From: Actinomadura rudentiformis
GTDB taxonomy: Bacteria > Actinomycetota > Actinomycetes > Streptosporangiales > Streptosporangiaceae
DNA: 64,000 nucleotides
Assembly (NCBI RefSeq): GCF_008923185.1
Contig: NZ_WBMT01000005.1
Coordinates: 1-64,000 of the forward strand
Reading direction: 5' to 3'
Shown here: in pieces, positions 34,028 to 42,305 of the stretch
Position numbering within the stretch: position 1 is the stretch's first letter
Layout: every line of letters starts with the position of its first letter
Position numbers and translations under genes: made by a program
The notes under the pieces: model-generated
Databases searched by the model: none
What the model saw: only the letters and a program-made list of their open reading frames with translations
What the model was told of the DNA's origin: nothing

Positions 34028-34306
34028 ATGCGCGCACCACGACGCGCGGCCTGTCTCTTGCTCGGGTTCGTGGCGGCCGCCGTCGTCGCGTACGCCGGTC
34101 GTACCGGGTCCCTCGCGATCGCCATCGACGCGGCCCTGACCCTCGCCGTCGTCGCGTTCGGCCTCGGAGCCGTGCGCGTGTCCCGGGAGATCCGCGAGCA
34201 GCAGCGCCGCATCATGCGTCAGCTCGACATCCAGACCCGGGTCGTCCACAACGCCGCCCGCCTCGCCGCCGAATGCCGGGACGAGCCGACCGAGCGGGGC
34301 ACTTGA
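34028..34306 (+). CDS. Small membrane protein with helical tail
   Basis: 92 residues. The ATG at 34028 has a strong GAAGGAGGGG ribosome binding site. Two hydrophobic helices (about 7-22 and 28-47) are followed by a charged helix (VSREIREQQRRIMRQLDI) that could form a coiled coil in the cytoplasm. The family is unknown. It resembles in layout the coiled-coil anchor protein at 33066, which has the opposite order. Confidence 0.7.
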   Translation: MRAPRRAACLLLGFVAAAVVAYAGRTGSLAIAIDAALTLAVVAFGLGAVRVSREIREQQRRIMRQLDIQTRVVHNAARLAAECRDEPTERGT

Positions 34307-34396
34307 CCGAGATCAGTGTCACTGCTTCCGCGCGGAAGGGCGTTTGATCGGGCCCCGTCGTCACGCCGTGCGGGCGCGCGTACGAGGATGGGGCCC

Positions 34397-35323
34397 ATGC
34401 GTCTTCGGATCTTCACTGAGCCCCAGCAGGGGGCTAGCTACGAGACATTGCTGTCGGTGGCCAAGGCCACGGAGGACCTGGGGTTCGACGCCTTCTTCAG
34501 GTCCGACCACTACCTCAAGATGGGCGACGTGTCCGGCGACCCCGGGCCGACGGACGCCTGGATCACGCTGGCCGCGCTGGCCCGCGAGACCAGCCGCATC
34601 CGGCTCGGCACGCTGATGACGGCGGCCACGTTCCGGCTGCCGGGCCCGCTGGCCATCGCGGTCGCGCAGGTCGACCGGATGAGCGCCGGCCGCGTCGACT
34701 TCGGGGTCGGCACCGGATGGTTCGAGGAGGAGCACACCGCGTACGGCATCCCGTTCCCGAGCCTGAACGAGCGGTTCGAGCGGCTTGAGGAGCAACTGGA
34801 GATCATCACCGGGCTCTGGCGGACGCCGCGTGAGGCGACGTACGACTTCGAGGGCAAGTACTACCGGGTGGCCGATTCGCCCGCGCTGCCCAAGCCCGCG
34901 CAGGACGGCGGCCCGCCGGTGGTCATCGGAGGCTTCGGTGCCAAGCGCACGCCGCGGCTGGCCGCCCGGTACGCCGACGAGTACAACCTGCCGTTCCACA
35001 AGCTCGGTGACACGGAGCTGGCGTTCGAGCGGGTCCGGAAGGCCTGCGAGGAGGCCGGCCGCACCAAGCCCATGGTCTACTCCGCCGCGCAGGTGGTCTG
35101 CTGCGGCCGCGACGAGGCGGAGCTCAAGCGCCGCGCCGACGCCATCGGCCGCGACCTGACGGAGCTGCGCGAGAACGGACTGGCCGGCACGCCCGCCGAG
35201 CTGGTCGACAAGATCGGCAAGTTCGGTGAGCTCGGTGCCGAGTGCCTCTATCTCCAGGTGCTCGACCTGCACGATCTCAACCACCTGGAGTTGCTGGCCT
35301 TCGAGGTCCTCAACCGCCTCTGA
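34397..35323 (+). CDS. LLM class F420-dependent oxidoreductase
   Basis: 308 residues from ATG 34397, with ATG 34388 as alternative. Family features are MRLRIFTEPQQGASYETLLS, IRLGTLMTAATFR, RMSAGRVDFGVGTGWFEEEH and PPVVIGGFGAKRTPRLAARY. It is the second luciferase-like F420 enzyme in the window but is not close in sequence to the one at 15833. The substrate is unknown. A strong terminator follows. Confidence 0.9.
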   Translation: MRLRIFTEPQQGASYETLLSVAKATEDLGFDAFFRSDHYLKMGDVSGDPGPTDAWITLAALARETSRIRLGTLMTAATFRLPGPLAIAVAQVDRMSAGRVDFGVGTGWFEEEHTAYGIPFPSLNERFERLEEQLEIITGLWRTPREATYDFEGKYYRVADSPALPKPAQDGGPPVVIGGFGAKRTPRLAARYADEYNLPFHKLGDTELAFERVRKACEEAGRTKPMVYSAAQVVCCGRDEAELKRRADAIGRDLTELRENGLAGTPAELVDKIGKFGELGAECLYLQVLDLHDLNHLELLAFEVLNRL

Positions 35324-35328
35324 ACGGC

Positions 35329-35364
35329 GAGTCCCGCACCCGGGACCTTCCGGGTGCGGGGCTC
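35329..35364. terminator. Bidirectional terminator
   Basis: 15-bp stem GAGTCCCGCACCCGG / CCGGGTGCGGGGCTC (one mismatch) with a GACCTT loop, between the convergent LLM oxidoreductase and MFS genes. Confidence 0.88.
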
Positions 35365-35373
35365 GTACGGGCC

Positions 35374-36840
35374 CTAGTGCGTGGGCTCCTGGTCGGGGCG
35401 GGGGTGCTTCGGCAGCAGGAACGTGACGGCGAAGCTCAGCGCGAGCATGCCGGCCACGACCCAGAGCGTCACGTTCATGGCGTGCTCGAACGTCGCGCCG
35501 GACGCCGCGAGGTGGTCGCCGAGCAGGTTGAAGAAGAGCGTGCCGAGCACCGCGGCGCCGAGGGCGCTGCCGAGCTGCTGGACGGAGGTCAGCGTGCCTC
35601 CGGCGGCGCCGGTCTCGTGCGGCTCGACGCCGGCGAGGACGGTGTCGAAGAACGGGGCCATCAGCAGGCCCATGCCGATCCCGGTGACGACGAGCGCGGG
35701 GGCGAGCTGCCATGGAGTGACGCCCACCCCGGCGGCGTGCAGGGTCGCGGCGATGCCGAGGACGCCGCCGGTCATGATGACCGTGCCGCCGTGGATGACC
35801 TTCCGGCCGAAGCGGGCCACCGCCTGGGCGAGACCGAACCCGACGATCATGCCTGCGGACCACGGGATCTGCGCCATGCCCGCCTTGAACGGCGAGTAGC
35901 CCAGGCCCAGCTGTGTGTAGAGCCCGAACACCAGGGCGAAGCCGGTCATGCCGGAGAAGAACACGATCCCGACGGCCAGGCCGCCGCTGAAGCCGCGCTT
36001 GCGGAACAGGCTCGGCATCACCAGGGGGTCGCCCCCGGCGCGCTGCTTGCGAAGCTCGTACCAGATGAAGACGGCGAACACCGCGGCCGAGCCGGCCATC
36101 ATGGCGAACGTCCAGGCGGGCCAGCCGAGCTCACGGCCCTGCACGAGCGGGTAGACGAGCAACCCGGCGCCGGTCGCGGCCAGCGCTGCGCCGACCAGGT
36201 CGAGCCGGCTGGCGTGCCGGGCCTTCGACTCGGGCAGGAACTTCAGCCCGGCCAGCAGCGCGGCGATGCCCACCGGCAGGTTGATCAGGAAGATCATGCG
36301 CCAGCCGGTGCCGAAGAGGTCGGCGTCGATCAGCCAGCCGGCCAGCACCGGGCCGCCCACCGACGACAGGCCCATGACCGGTCCGAACGCGCCGAACGCC
36401 GCGCCCATCTCCTTCGGCGGGAACATCTCCTTGATCATGCCGAGGCCCTGCGGCAACATCACGGCGCCGAACAGGCCCTGCAACACCCGGGAGCCGACCA
36501 GCATCTCGGGTGACACCGCCAGGCCGCACAGCAGCGACCCGGCCGTGAAGCCCGCGGCGCCGATCAGGAACATGCGCTTGCGCCCGTACAGGTCGCCGAG
36601 CCGGCCGCCGGTGATGAGGCCGACCGCCATGGCCAGCGTGTAACCGGCGGCGAGCCACTGGATCATGCCCGCCGACCCGCCGATGTCGGCGCGGATCGTC
36701 GGGGCGGCGATCGTGGTGATCAGCGCGTCCACCAGATCGAGGATCTCGCCGGCCAGGATCACGAAGAGGGCGACCCAGCGCCAGCGGTAGGGCGCGTGTG
36801 CGGGCCCCGCTTCGGGGCCCGCGTCGAGGGTGGTGGCCAT
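35374..36840 (-). CDS. MFS drug-export transporter (DHA2 type)
   Basis: 488 residues with 14 predicted membrane segments. Motif A-like GRLGDLYGRKRMFLIGA and motif C-like AFGPVMGLSSVGGPVLAGWL mark the drug:H+ antiporter-2 group (EmrB/QacA). The ATG at 36840 follows GGAG. It is divergent from a TetR gene with a shared inverted-repeat operator, the usual arrangement of an inducible efflux pump. Confidence 0.92.
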   Translation of the reverse strand: MATTLDAGPEAGPAHAPYRWRWVALFVILAGEILDLVDALITTIAAPTIRADIGGSAGMIQWLAAGYTLAMAVGLITGGRLGDLYGRKRMFLIGAAGFTAGSLLCGLAVSPEMLVGSRVLQGLFGAVMLPQGLGMIKEMFPPKEMGAAFGAFGPVMGLSSVGGPVLAGWLIDADLFGTGWRMIFLINLPVGIAALLAGLKFLPESKARHASRLDLVGAALAATGAGLLVYPLVQGRELGWPAWTFAMMAGSAAVFAVFIWYELRKQRAGGDPLVMPSLFRKRGFSGGLAVGIVFFSGMTGFALVFGLYTQLGLGYSPFKAGMAQIPWSAGMIVGFGLAQAVARFGRKVIHGGTVIMTGGVLGIAATLHAAGVGVTPWQLAPALVVTGIGMGLLMAPFFDTVLAGVEPHETGAAGGTLTSVQQLGSALGAAVLGTLFFNLLGDHLAASGATFEHAMNVTLWVVAGMLALSFAVTFLLPKHPRPDQEPTH

Positions 36841-36875
36841 CGGTGCACTCCAAGGTAGAACGTCGTTCGTCCTTA

Positions 36876-36906
36876 CGAACACTGTTCTATGAAGGAACGG
36901 TGTTCG
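36876..36906. promoter_or_regulatory. Inverted-repeat operator of the MFS/tetR pair
   Basis: CGAACACTGTTC (36876-36887) and GAACGGTGTTCG (36895-36906) are 12-bp inverted copies with one mismatch, separated by 7 bp. Related GTTCG and GTTC elements occur on both sides (36860-36935). The region lies between the divergent MFS and tetR starts. Confidence 0.75.
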
Positions 36907-36965
36907 TGTCAAGTACGATGTTCGTGACGAGGACGCAGTCGAGGAGAAGCCGGAGGCCGGTACGC

Positions 36966-37724
36966 ATGGCAACGGTCGATCAGGGCCAGGACGCGGAGAT
37001 CCCCGCGCCACCGTGGCGCAAGCGTCGCCGCAGCACACCGGCGAAGGCCAAGCAGCCGCTCAGCCAGGATCTGATCGTCGACACCGCCCTCCGGATCCTC
37101 GACGCGGAGGGGCTCGACGCGGTGAGCATGCGCCGGGTCGCCCAGGAGCTCGACACCGGGCCCGCCTCGCTCTACGCGCACGTGTCGAACAAGGAGGAGC
37201 TCCTGGAGCTCCTGCTCGACCGGGTGTCAGGTGAGATGCGCCTGCCCGAGCCGGACCCCGAGCGCTGGCGCGAGCAGATCAAGGAGGTCGCCCACGAGAT
37301 CCACCGGGTGCTGAGCGCGCACGCCGACATCGCCCGGGTGCCGCTCGGCATGATCCCGACCGGTCCCAACGCGCTGCGCATCAACGAGCGGGTGATGACC
37401 ATCATGCTGGCGGGCGGGGTCCCGCCGCGGATCGCGGCCTGGGCGGTCGACCGCTTCTACCTCTACATCAACTCCGACGCCTACGAGGGCTCGATCCATG
37501 TGACCAAGCAGCGGGCCAGCGGTCTGGAGCCCGCGGAGTACATCGCGAGATTCCTCGGCCAGGTCCGCGAGTACTTCACCAGCCTGCCCGCCGACCGTTT
37601 CCCGGTGACCGTGCGGCACGCGCCCGAGCTCATGTCCGGCGACGGCGGCGAGCGGTTCGAGTTCGGACTGGAGCTGATGATCCGCGGGCTGGAGTCGTAC
37701 GTGGAGGGCTCCAAGGAGGCTTAG
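36966..37724 (+). CDS. TetR family regulator of the MFS pump
   Basis: 252 residues from ATG 36966. A basic N-terminal leader (WRKRRRSTPAKAKQ) precedes the helix-turn-helix (VSMRRVAQELDTGPASLYAH, about 56-75), a form seen in TetR class regulators with the TetR_C drug-binding domain (about 100-245). Divergent orientation and the shared operator make the MFS gene its likely target. The stop lies inside a 23-bp tandem duplication. Confidence 0.9.
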   Translation: MATVDQGQDAEIPAPPWRKRRRSTPAKAKQPLSQDLIVDTALRILDAEGLDAVSMRRVAQELDTGPASLYAHVSNKEELLELLLDRVSGEMRLPEPDPERWREQIKEVAHEIHRVLSAHADIARVPLGMIPTGPNALRINERVMTIMLAGGVPPRIAAWAVDRFYLYINSDAYEGSIHVTKQRASGLEPAEYIARFLGQVREYFTSLPADRFPVTVRHAPELMSGDGGERFEFGLELMIRGLESYVEGSKEA

Positions 37725-37746
37725 TGGAGGGCTCCAGGGAGGCCTA
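37701..37746. repeat. 23-bp tandem duplication spanning the tetR stop
   Basis: Unit 1 (37701-37723) and unit 2 (37724-37746) differ at only two positions (core GTGGAGGGCTCCA). The tetR stop TAG spans the end of unit 1. The corresponding CTA at the end of unit 2 is the stop of the convergent PARG gene. One duplication thus supplies the ends of both genes. Confidence 0.92.
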
Positions 37747-38574
37747 GCCGAAGACGCGGTCGAACGCGGCGTGGCGCGGGGCGCCCGCGGCGGTGTCCCA
37801 GACGGCGAAGACGACGTGCTCGAACCGCCCGGCGAACTCGCCGGTGCCGGCGCGCAGCGGCTCGGCGAAGGCCTCGGCGACCTCGGCGGGGTCGTTGCGG
37901 AAGACCCCACAGCCCCACGCGCCCAGGACCAGCCGCCGGTGCCCGTGCTGGACGGCCACCGCGAGCACCTTGCGCGCTCGCAGGCGCAGGACCTCGGGGA
38001 TGCGGGCGGCCTGGCGTTCGTCGCGGATCGCTCCGCGATTGGGTGCCGGCGAAGTCAGGAAGGCCACGTCGTACGGCTCGTCCAGCAACCGGCCCGCGTC
38101 GTCACGGAACACCGGGACGGCGGGGGAGTAGATCATGTGGTCGCTGTAGAGCAGGTCGCGCTGCGCGCGGTGGAAGTCATAGAACTCGCGGGCCGCACGC
38201 AGCGACGCGTACAGCGCCGACGATCGGGCCAGGCCCTCCTCCTGGGCGTGCGCACCGTTCAGGAACCCGCCGCCCGGGTTCTTCGCGGAGGCGAAGTTGA
38301 GCGCCAGCGGCACCGAGCCCGGTGCGCAGAGCCGCCGCGCGGCCGCCAGCGTCGTCTCGCCGGTGACCTCGACACGGGTCTCCAGGCCCGGTGACTCCGG
38401 GAGCCCCGCCAGCAGGGCGTCCAGCTCGTCCGGCCGGTGCAGGACGGTGCCGCGAACGGTCGCTTCCACGGCGCGGGCGATGGTGACCGTGCCGCCGGAG
38501 GGCGCCACGTAGTCGCCGCGGTCGAGGATGCTCACGGTCTCTTGGGCGGTCTGCCGCCTGGGGTGTCTGCTCAT
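37744..38574 (-). CDS. Bacterial-type poly(ADP-ribose) glycohydrolase (TIGR02452)
   Basis: 276 residues. The macrodomain signature NFASAKNPGGGFLNG followed by AQEE (about 92-112) matches the GGG-x(6-8)-QEE catalytic motif of bacterial PARG, where the second Glu is catalytic. Segments LTSPAPNRG and LGAWGCGVFRNDP are typical of TIGR02452 proteins. Family members remove poly(ADP-ribose) from proteins. No ADP-ribosyltransferase gene is visible nearby, so the substrate source is unknown. The ATG at 38574 has a weak ribosome binding site. Confidence 0.88.
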   Translation of the reverse strand: MSRHPRRQTAQETVSILDRGDYVAPSGGTVTIARAVEATVRGTVLHRPDELDALLAGLPESPGLETRVEVTGETTLAAARRLCAPGSVPLALNFASAKNPGGGFLNGAHAQEEGLARSSALYASLRAAREFYDFHRAQRDLLYSDHMIYSPAVPVFRDDAGRLLDEPYDVAFLTSPAPNRGAIRDERQAARIPEVLRLRARKVLAVAVQHGHRRLVLGAWGCGVFRNDPAEVAEAFAEPLRAGTGEFAGRFEHVVFAVWDTAAGAPRHAAFDRVFG

Positions 38575-38714
38575 CTCACGCAGAGTCTCCCGTCCGGGCG
38601 CGGCACGTGACAACGCGATATCGCCACCAGTCCGATATGCCGGATATTGCTGCACGGGTGGGGCCGGTGGTGTAGGAGTGGTGTCTTTGCTCCCCCGAAA
38701 GAAGATCAAGAGAA

Positions 38715-39488
38715 ATGCCTGAATACTCATCCCTACGCCGCGTTCAGTACCTGGGCCTCGCCGTCGTCCTCGCCGTGTCGTCGCTCGGGGCCGGCGCCTG
38801 CAAGCCGGGGAAGAAGAAGAGAAAGTCCAAGTCCGGCGGGGTCACGACCTCGCAGACGTCGCCCGCGCCCACGTCGCCGGGGACCGCTCCGGTCCAGGAC
38901 AACGGACTGGCGAACAAGCCGCCGAAGGTCATCCTCACCCAGGTCGCCACGGCTCTGCGCGGTGCCACCTCTCTGCACGCCAAGGGCACCATGAAGGACG
39001 GGCGTGACAGGATCGCCTTCGACATGACGTTCACCAAGCAGGGCGCCGCCAAGGGCAAGGTCCGCGGACCGATCCTGCGCAAGAACGTGACCGTCGAGGT
39101 CATCCTCGTCAACGGCAAGGCCTACCTTCGCGGCCGCCAGCTCTGGCTGGCCGCCGGCGGGCAGGCCGCGGCCCGGCGGATGGGCTCCAAGTGGATGGTC
39201 GTGCCCGGCAGGCAGAACCCGGGCGGCGGCAACCTCAGCATGGCCGGGTTCGCGAAGTCCCTCAGGCCGAGCGGCCGGGTGGTCAAGCTGCCGCCGGCGA
39301 TGCTCCGCGGGCAGCGGGTGATCCGGCTGATGGACATGGCCGACCGCTCGGTGCTCTTCGTCGCCACCACCGGTAAGCCCTACCCGATGCGCATCGCGGA
39401 GAAGGGCGGGAGGCAGTTCATGGACTTCGACAACTTCGACGCGCCCGTCACGATCACCAGGCCACTGAACGTGGTGACTCGCCCTTAA
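38715..39488 (+). CDS. LprG/LppX-like lipoprotein
   Basis: 257 residues. A signal peptide ends in an imperfect lipobox (AGAC, Cys29), followed by a Lys-rich and Ser/Thr/Pro-rich linker. The mature part (about 70-255) resembles the LppX/LprG fold: SLHAKGTMKDGRDRIAFDMT, VNGKAYLRGRQLWLA, and the C-terminal PVTITRP. Such lipoproteins carry or sense hydrophobic lipids at the membrane surface. Identification is by pattern, so it is tentative. Confidence 0.75.
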   Translation: MPEYSSLRRVQYLGLAVVLAVSSLGAGACKPGKKKRKSKSGGVTTSQTSPAPTSPGTAPVQDNGLANKPPKVILTQVATALRGATSLHAKGTMKDGRDRIAFDMTFTKQGAAKGKVRGPILRKNVTVEVILVNGKAYLRGRQLWLAAGGQAAARRMGSKWMVVPGRQNPGGGNLSMAGFAKSLRPSGRVVKLPPAMLRGQRVIRLMDMADRSVLFVATTGKPYPMRIAEKGGRQFMDFDNFDAPVTITRPLNVVTRP

Positions 39489-39571
39489 CAGAAGATTTAC
39501 GGCATCCGGCGGCGGGCGCATGTTGCGAAATGATCAAATGGGCGCGTCTTTCTGGCATGCTTTCCAGCGAT

Positions 39572-40699
39572 ATGCAGCCCCCACGTTCCCGCCAGGGCCG
39601 GCGCCGGCGCCGGCCCGACCCCCCACGGCGGCACCCCGCGCCCCCGCCGGCGGCGTTCGACTCGTACGAGCAGGGTTCGTACGAGCACGACCCCCACGGC
39701 GCCGGCCACCCCGGTGCCGGCCACCCCGGTGCCGGCCACCCCGGTGCCGGTCAGCCCGGCGCCGGTCAGGGCCGCGGCCCGTACCCGCCCGGTACGAACG
39801 CGTCCGATCTGTACGGACCCGATCCGTACGGTGACCCGCCCCGCCGCCCGGATCCCTACCAGGGGTCCAGCGGGATGGGGCAGGACCTCGACCGGGCGTT
39901 CGTCGGCGCGTCGCGCAGCCGCCGGTTGTTCCGCGCCATGGTGGTGATCGTCGTCGGGCTGATCCTGCTGGCCGGGATCGGCGCGCTCGGTTTCCTCTTC
40001 TTCAGCCCGCCCGGCAAGGGCGGCGATGCCGTGCCGCGCAACGACCCCGGGCCGAAGAACAGCCCCCAGGCACACGTCGACGCGGCCCCGGGCACCCCGC
40101 CCGTCGTCACGCCGCGGCGACCGCTCTTCATCCCGGCCCGCGGCACCGGACGCTTCATCCGCCCGTCGGCGGGCACAAGCCGCGTGTACGGGCGCGGCAA
40201 GGTGCTGCGCTACATGGTCGAGGTGGAGGGCGGCATCCGCCAGCAGCCCCTGGCCTTCGCGCGGAGCGTGGAGAAGATCCTGGCCGACCCGCGCGGCTGG
40301 ACGGCCGGGGGCCGCTGGGGTTTCAAGCGCGTGGACTCCGGCACGTACGACTTCGTGGTGCGGCTGGCCTCGCCTGGAACGGTCGACAAACTGTGCGGAG
40401 CGTACGGCCTGGAGACCAACGGGCAGGTCAACTGCAGCGGCGGCAAACAGGTCGTGGTCAATCTCCGGCGCTGGCTTCTGCTCACCACGTACTACAGGCA
40501 GCAGCCGGACCACTATCACGCGCTCGTCATCAACCACGAGGTCGGCCACAGGCTGGGCTACAACCACATGACCTGCCCCAAGAAGGGCCGTCTCGCGCCC
40601 GTCATGCAGCAGCAGATCTTCGGTCTGAAGGGTTGCCGGGCCAACGGCTGGCCGTACGACCAGCGCGGCCGTTTCGTCACCGGCCCCGCAGTCCCCTAG
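39572..40699 (+). CDS. DUF3152 zincin-like membrane protein
   Basis: 375 residues from ATG 39572; ATG 39530 is an alternative adding 14 residues. A Pro/Arg-rich cytoplasmic part with HPGAG repeats is followed by one membrane helix (about 115-138) and an extracellular DUF3152 domain. The motif HEVGHRLGYNH (about 322-332) is a metzincin-like zinc site, indicating a secreted-side metalloprotease. Two Cys pairs in the domain could form disulfides. The family is actinobacterial, and its substrate is unknown. Confidence 0.87.
   Translation: MQPPRSRQGRRRRRPDPPRRHPAPPPAAFDSYEQGSYEHDPHGAGHPGAGHPGAGHPGAGQPGAGQGRGPYPPGTNASDLYGPDPYGDPPRRPDPYQGSSGMGQDLDRAFVGASRSRRLFRAMVVIVVGLILLAGIGALGFLFFSPPGKGGDAVPRNDPGPKNSPQAHVDAAPGTPPVVTPRRPLFIPARGTGRFIRPSAGTSRVYGRGKVLRYMVEVEGGIRQQPLAFARSVEKILADPRGWTAGGRWGFKRVDSGTYDFVVRLASPGTVDKLCGAYGLETNGQVNCSGGKQVVVNLRRWLLLTTYYRQQPDHYHALVINHEVGHRLGYNHMTCPKKGRLAPVMQQQIFGLKGCRANGWPYDQRGRFVTGPAVP
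39704..39763 (+). repeat. 15-bp coding tandem repeat (HPGAG)
   Basis: Three identical GGCCACCCCGGTGCC units (39704-39748) and one variant (39749-39763) encode HPGAG-type pentapeptides in the disordered cytoplasmic part of the DUF3152 protein. Confidence 0.9.
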
Positions 40700-40811
40700 G
40701 ACGGTCTCCAGGCTGTCTCTACGACGTCTGCCAGGACGTTCTCGAACGGCTCCGGGCCGTTCCAGCGGAAATGCGTTGGGGGGCGGCGGCCCGGTCCGCC
40801 ATCCTTGAGAC

Positions 40812-42305
40812 GTGCTTCTGACGATCACGACAACGCTGTCCCCTGCGACGGACCTGGGCTTCCTGCTGCACAAGCACCCCGACCGGGTCCAGTCGTTCGA
40901 CCAGGCCTTCGGCACCGCGCACGTCTTCTACCCGGACGCCGGCGCGGACCGCTGCACGGTCGCGCTGCTCCTCGACGTCGACCCGGTCAAGCTGGTGCGC
41001 ACGCGCAGCAAGGGAACACCCGACTTCTCCCTCGGCCAGTACGTGAACGACCGGCCCTACGCGGCGTCGTCGCTGCTGGCGTCGGCGATGGCCAACGTCT
41101 TCCGCACCGCGATGCGCGGCCGCTGCGACCTGCGCCCCGAGCTCGCGGGGACGGCGCTCCCCTTGGAGATCACACTGCCCGCGCTGCCCTGCCGGGGCGG
41201 CCCCCAGCGCGCCGAACGCTACTTCGCGCCGCTCGGCTGGCAGGTCACCGCGACCCGCGTGCCGCTCGACCCGGAGTTCGAGGCCTGGGGCGACTCACGC
41301 TACGTCTCGCTGACGCTGACGGGTGAGCTCACGCTCTCCGACGCCCTCAACCAGCTGTACGTGCTGCTGCCGGTGCTGGACGACGCCAAGCACTACTGGA
41401 TCGCGCCCGACGAGGTCGACAAGCTGATCCGCGCCGGCGAGGGCTGGCTGGCCGCGCATCCGGACCGGGCCGACATCACCCGCCGCTACCTGGCCAACCG
41501 GCGCGGGCTCGTCCGCACCGCGCTCGGCCGGCTCGCCGACGCCGACGACGCGCCCGAGGACGCACTCGACCGTGACCCGATCGAGGAGGAGCCGCCCGCG
41601 GTCGACCCCACGGCGGCCGAGCCGGGCACCGCGCCGGAGGCGGAGTCCGCGGCCGCCGCGCCGCCGGTGCCGCTCGCCGAACGGCGCATCCAGGCCGTGC
41701 TGGAGACGCTGCACGCGCAGCAGGCGCCGCGCGTCATCGATTTGGGCTGCGGCTCGGGCAAGCTGGTCGCGCGGCTCAAGCAGGACGCCTACTTCCAGCG
41801 GATCGCGGGCGTGGACGTGTCCGATCGTGCTCTCCAGGGCGCCCGCCGCCGCGGGCAGCCCGACGACTCCTTCGAGGGTGCCCGCCGCCGCGGCCGGCCC
41901 GATGACGCCTCGCCTGACCGGCCGTCGCGGGTGGAGGTGTTCCAGGGCGCCCTGACGTACTCCGACGAACGTTTCCGCGGCTACGACGCGGCCGTGCTGA
42001 TGGAGGTCATCGAGCACATCGACCCGCCGCGGCTGCCCGCCGTGGAACGGGTGGTCTTCGGCGACGCCAAGCCGCGCGTGGTGGTCGTCACCACGCCCAA
42101 CTCCGAGTACAACGTGCGGTACGAGGGTCTGGCACCGGGGGCCATGCGCCACCCCGACCACCGCTTCGAATGGACCCGCGCCGAGTTTCGCCGCTGGGCC
42201 GAGCGCGTCGCCGCCGAGCACGGCTACCAGGTCCGCTACGTGCCCGTGGGCGACGACGACCCTGAGGTCGGCGCCCCCACCCAGCTGGGAGTGTTCACCC
42301 GATGA
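40812..42305 (+). CDS. hen1: 3'-terminal RNA ribose 2'-O-methyltransferase Hen1
   Basis: 497 residues. The bacterial Hen1 N-terminal domain (about 1-235) activates the Pnkp ligase. An acidic Ala/Pro linker (about 240-290) follows. The methyltransferase domain (about 295-497) has VIDLGCGSGKLVARL for SAM and EVIEHID (Glu, Glu, His of the metal site), with a further His in RHPDHRFEW. It adds a 2'-O-methyl group to the 3' end of cleaved RNA before sealing, so that the repaired site resists further ribotoxin attack. GTG 40812 starts the gene; its end overlaps pnkp (ATGA). A 39-bp internal duplication is present. Confidence 0.95.
   Translation: MLLTITTTLSPATDLGFLLHKHPDRVQSFDQAFGTAHVFYPDAGADRCTVALLLDVDPVKLVRTRSKGTPDFSLGQYVNDRPYAASSLLASAMANVFRTAMRGRCDLRPELAGTALPLEITLPALPCRGGPQRAERYFAPLGWQVTATRVPLDPEFEAWGDSRYVSLTLTGELTLSDALNQLYVLLPVLDDAKHYWIAPDEVDKLIRAGEGWLAAHPDRADITRRYLANRRGLVRTALGRLADADDAPEDALDRDPIEEEPPAVDPTAAEPGTAPEAESAAAAPPVPLAERRIQAVLETLHAQQAPRVIDLGCGSGKLVARLKQDAYFQRIAGVDVSDRALQGARRRGQPDDSFEGARRRGRPDDASPDRPSRVEVFQGALTYSDERFRGYDAAVLMEVIEHIDPPRLPAVERVVFGDAKPRVVVVTTPNSEYNVRYEGLAPGAMRHPDHRFEWTRAEFRRWAERVAAEHGYQVRYVPVGDDDPEVGAPTQLGVFTR
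41838..41915 (+). repeat. 39-bp in-frame duplication in hen1
   Basis: Two 39-bp units encode GARRRGQPDDSFE and GARRRGRPDDASP. They lie between the SAM-binding strand and the catalytic Glu/His motif and lengthen a surface loop of the methyltransferase domain. Confidence 0.9.

Noticed and set aside
39704..39763. Short CRISPR-like array
   Set aside because: The 15-bp units are contiguous with no spacers and code for HPGAG repeats in frame in the DUF3152 protein.
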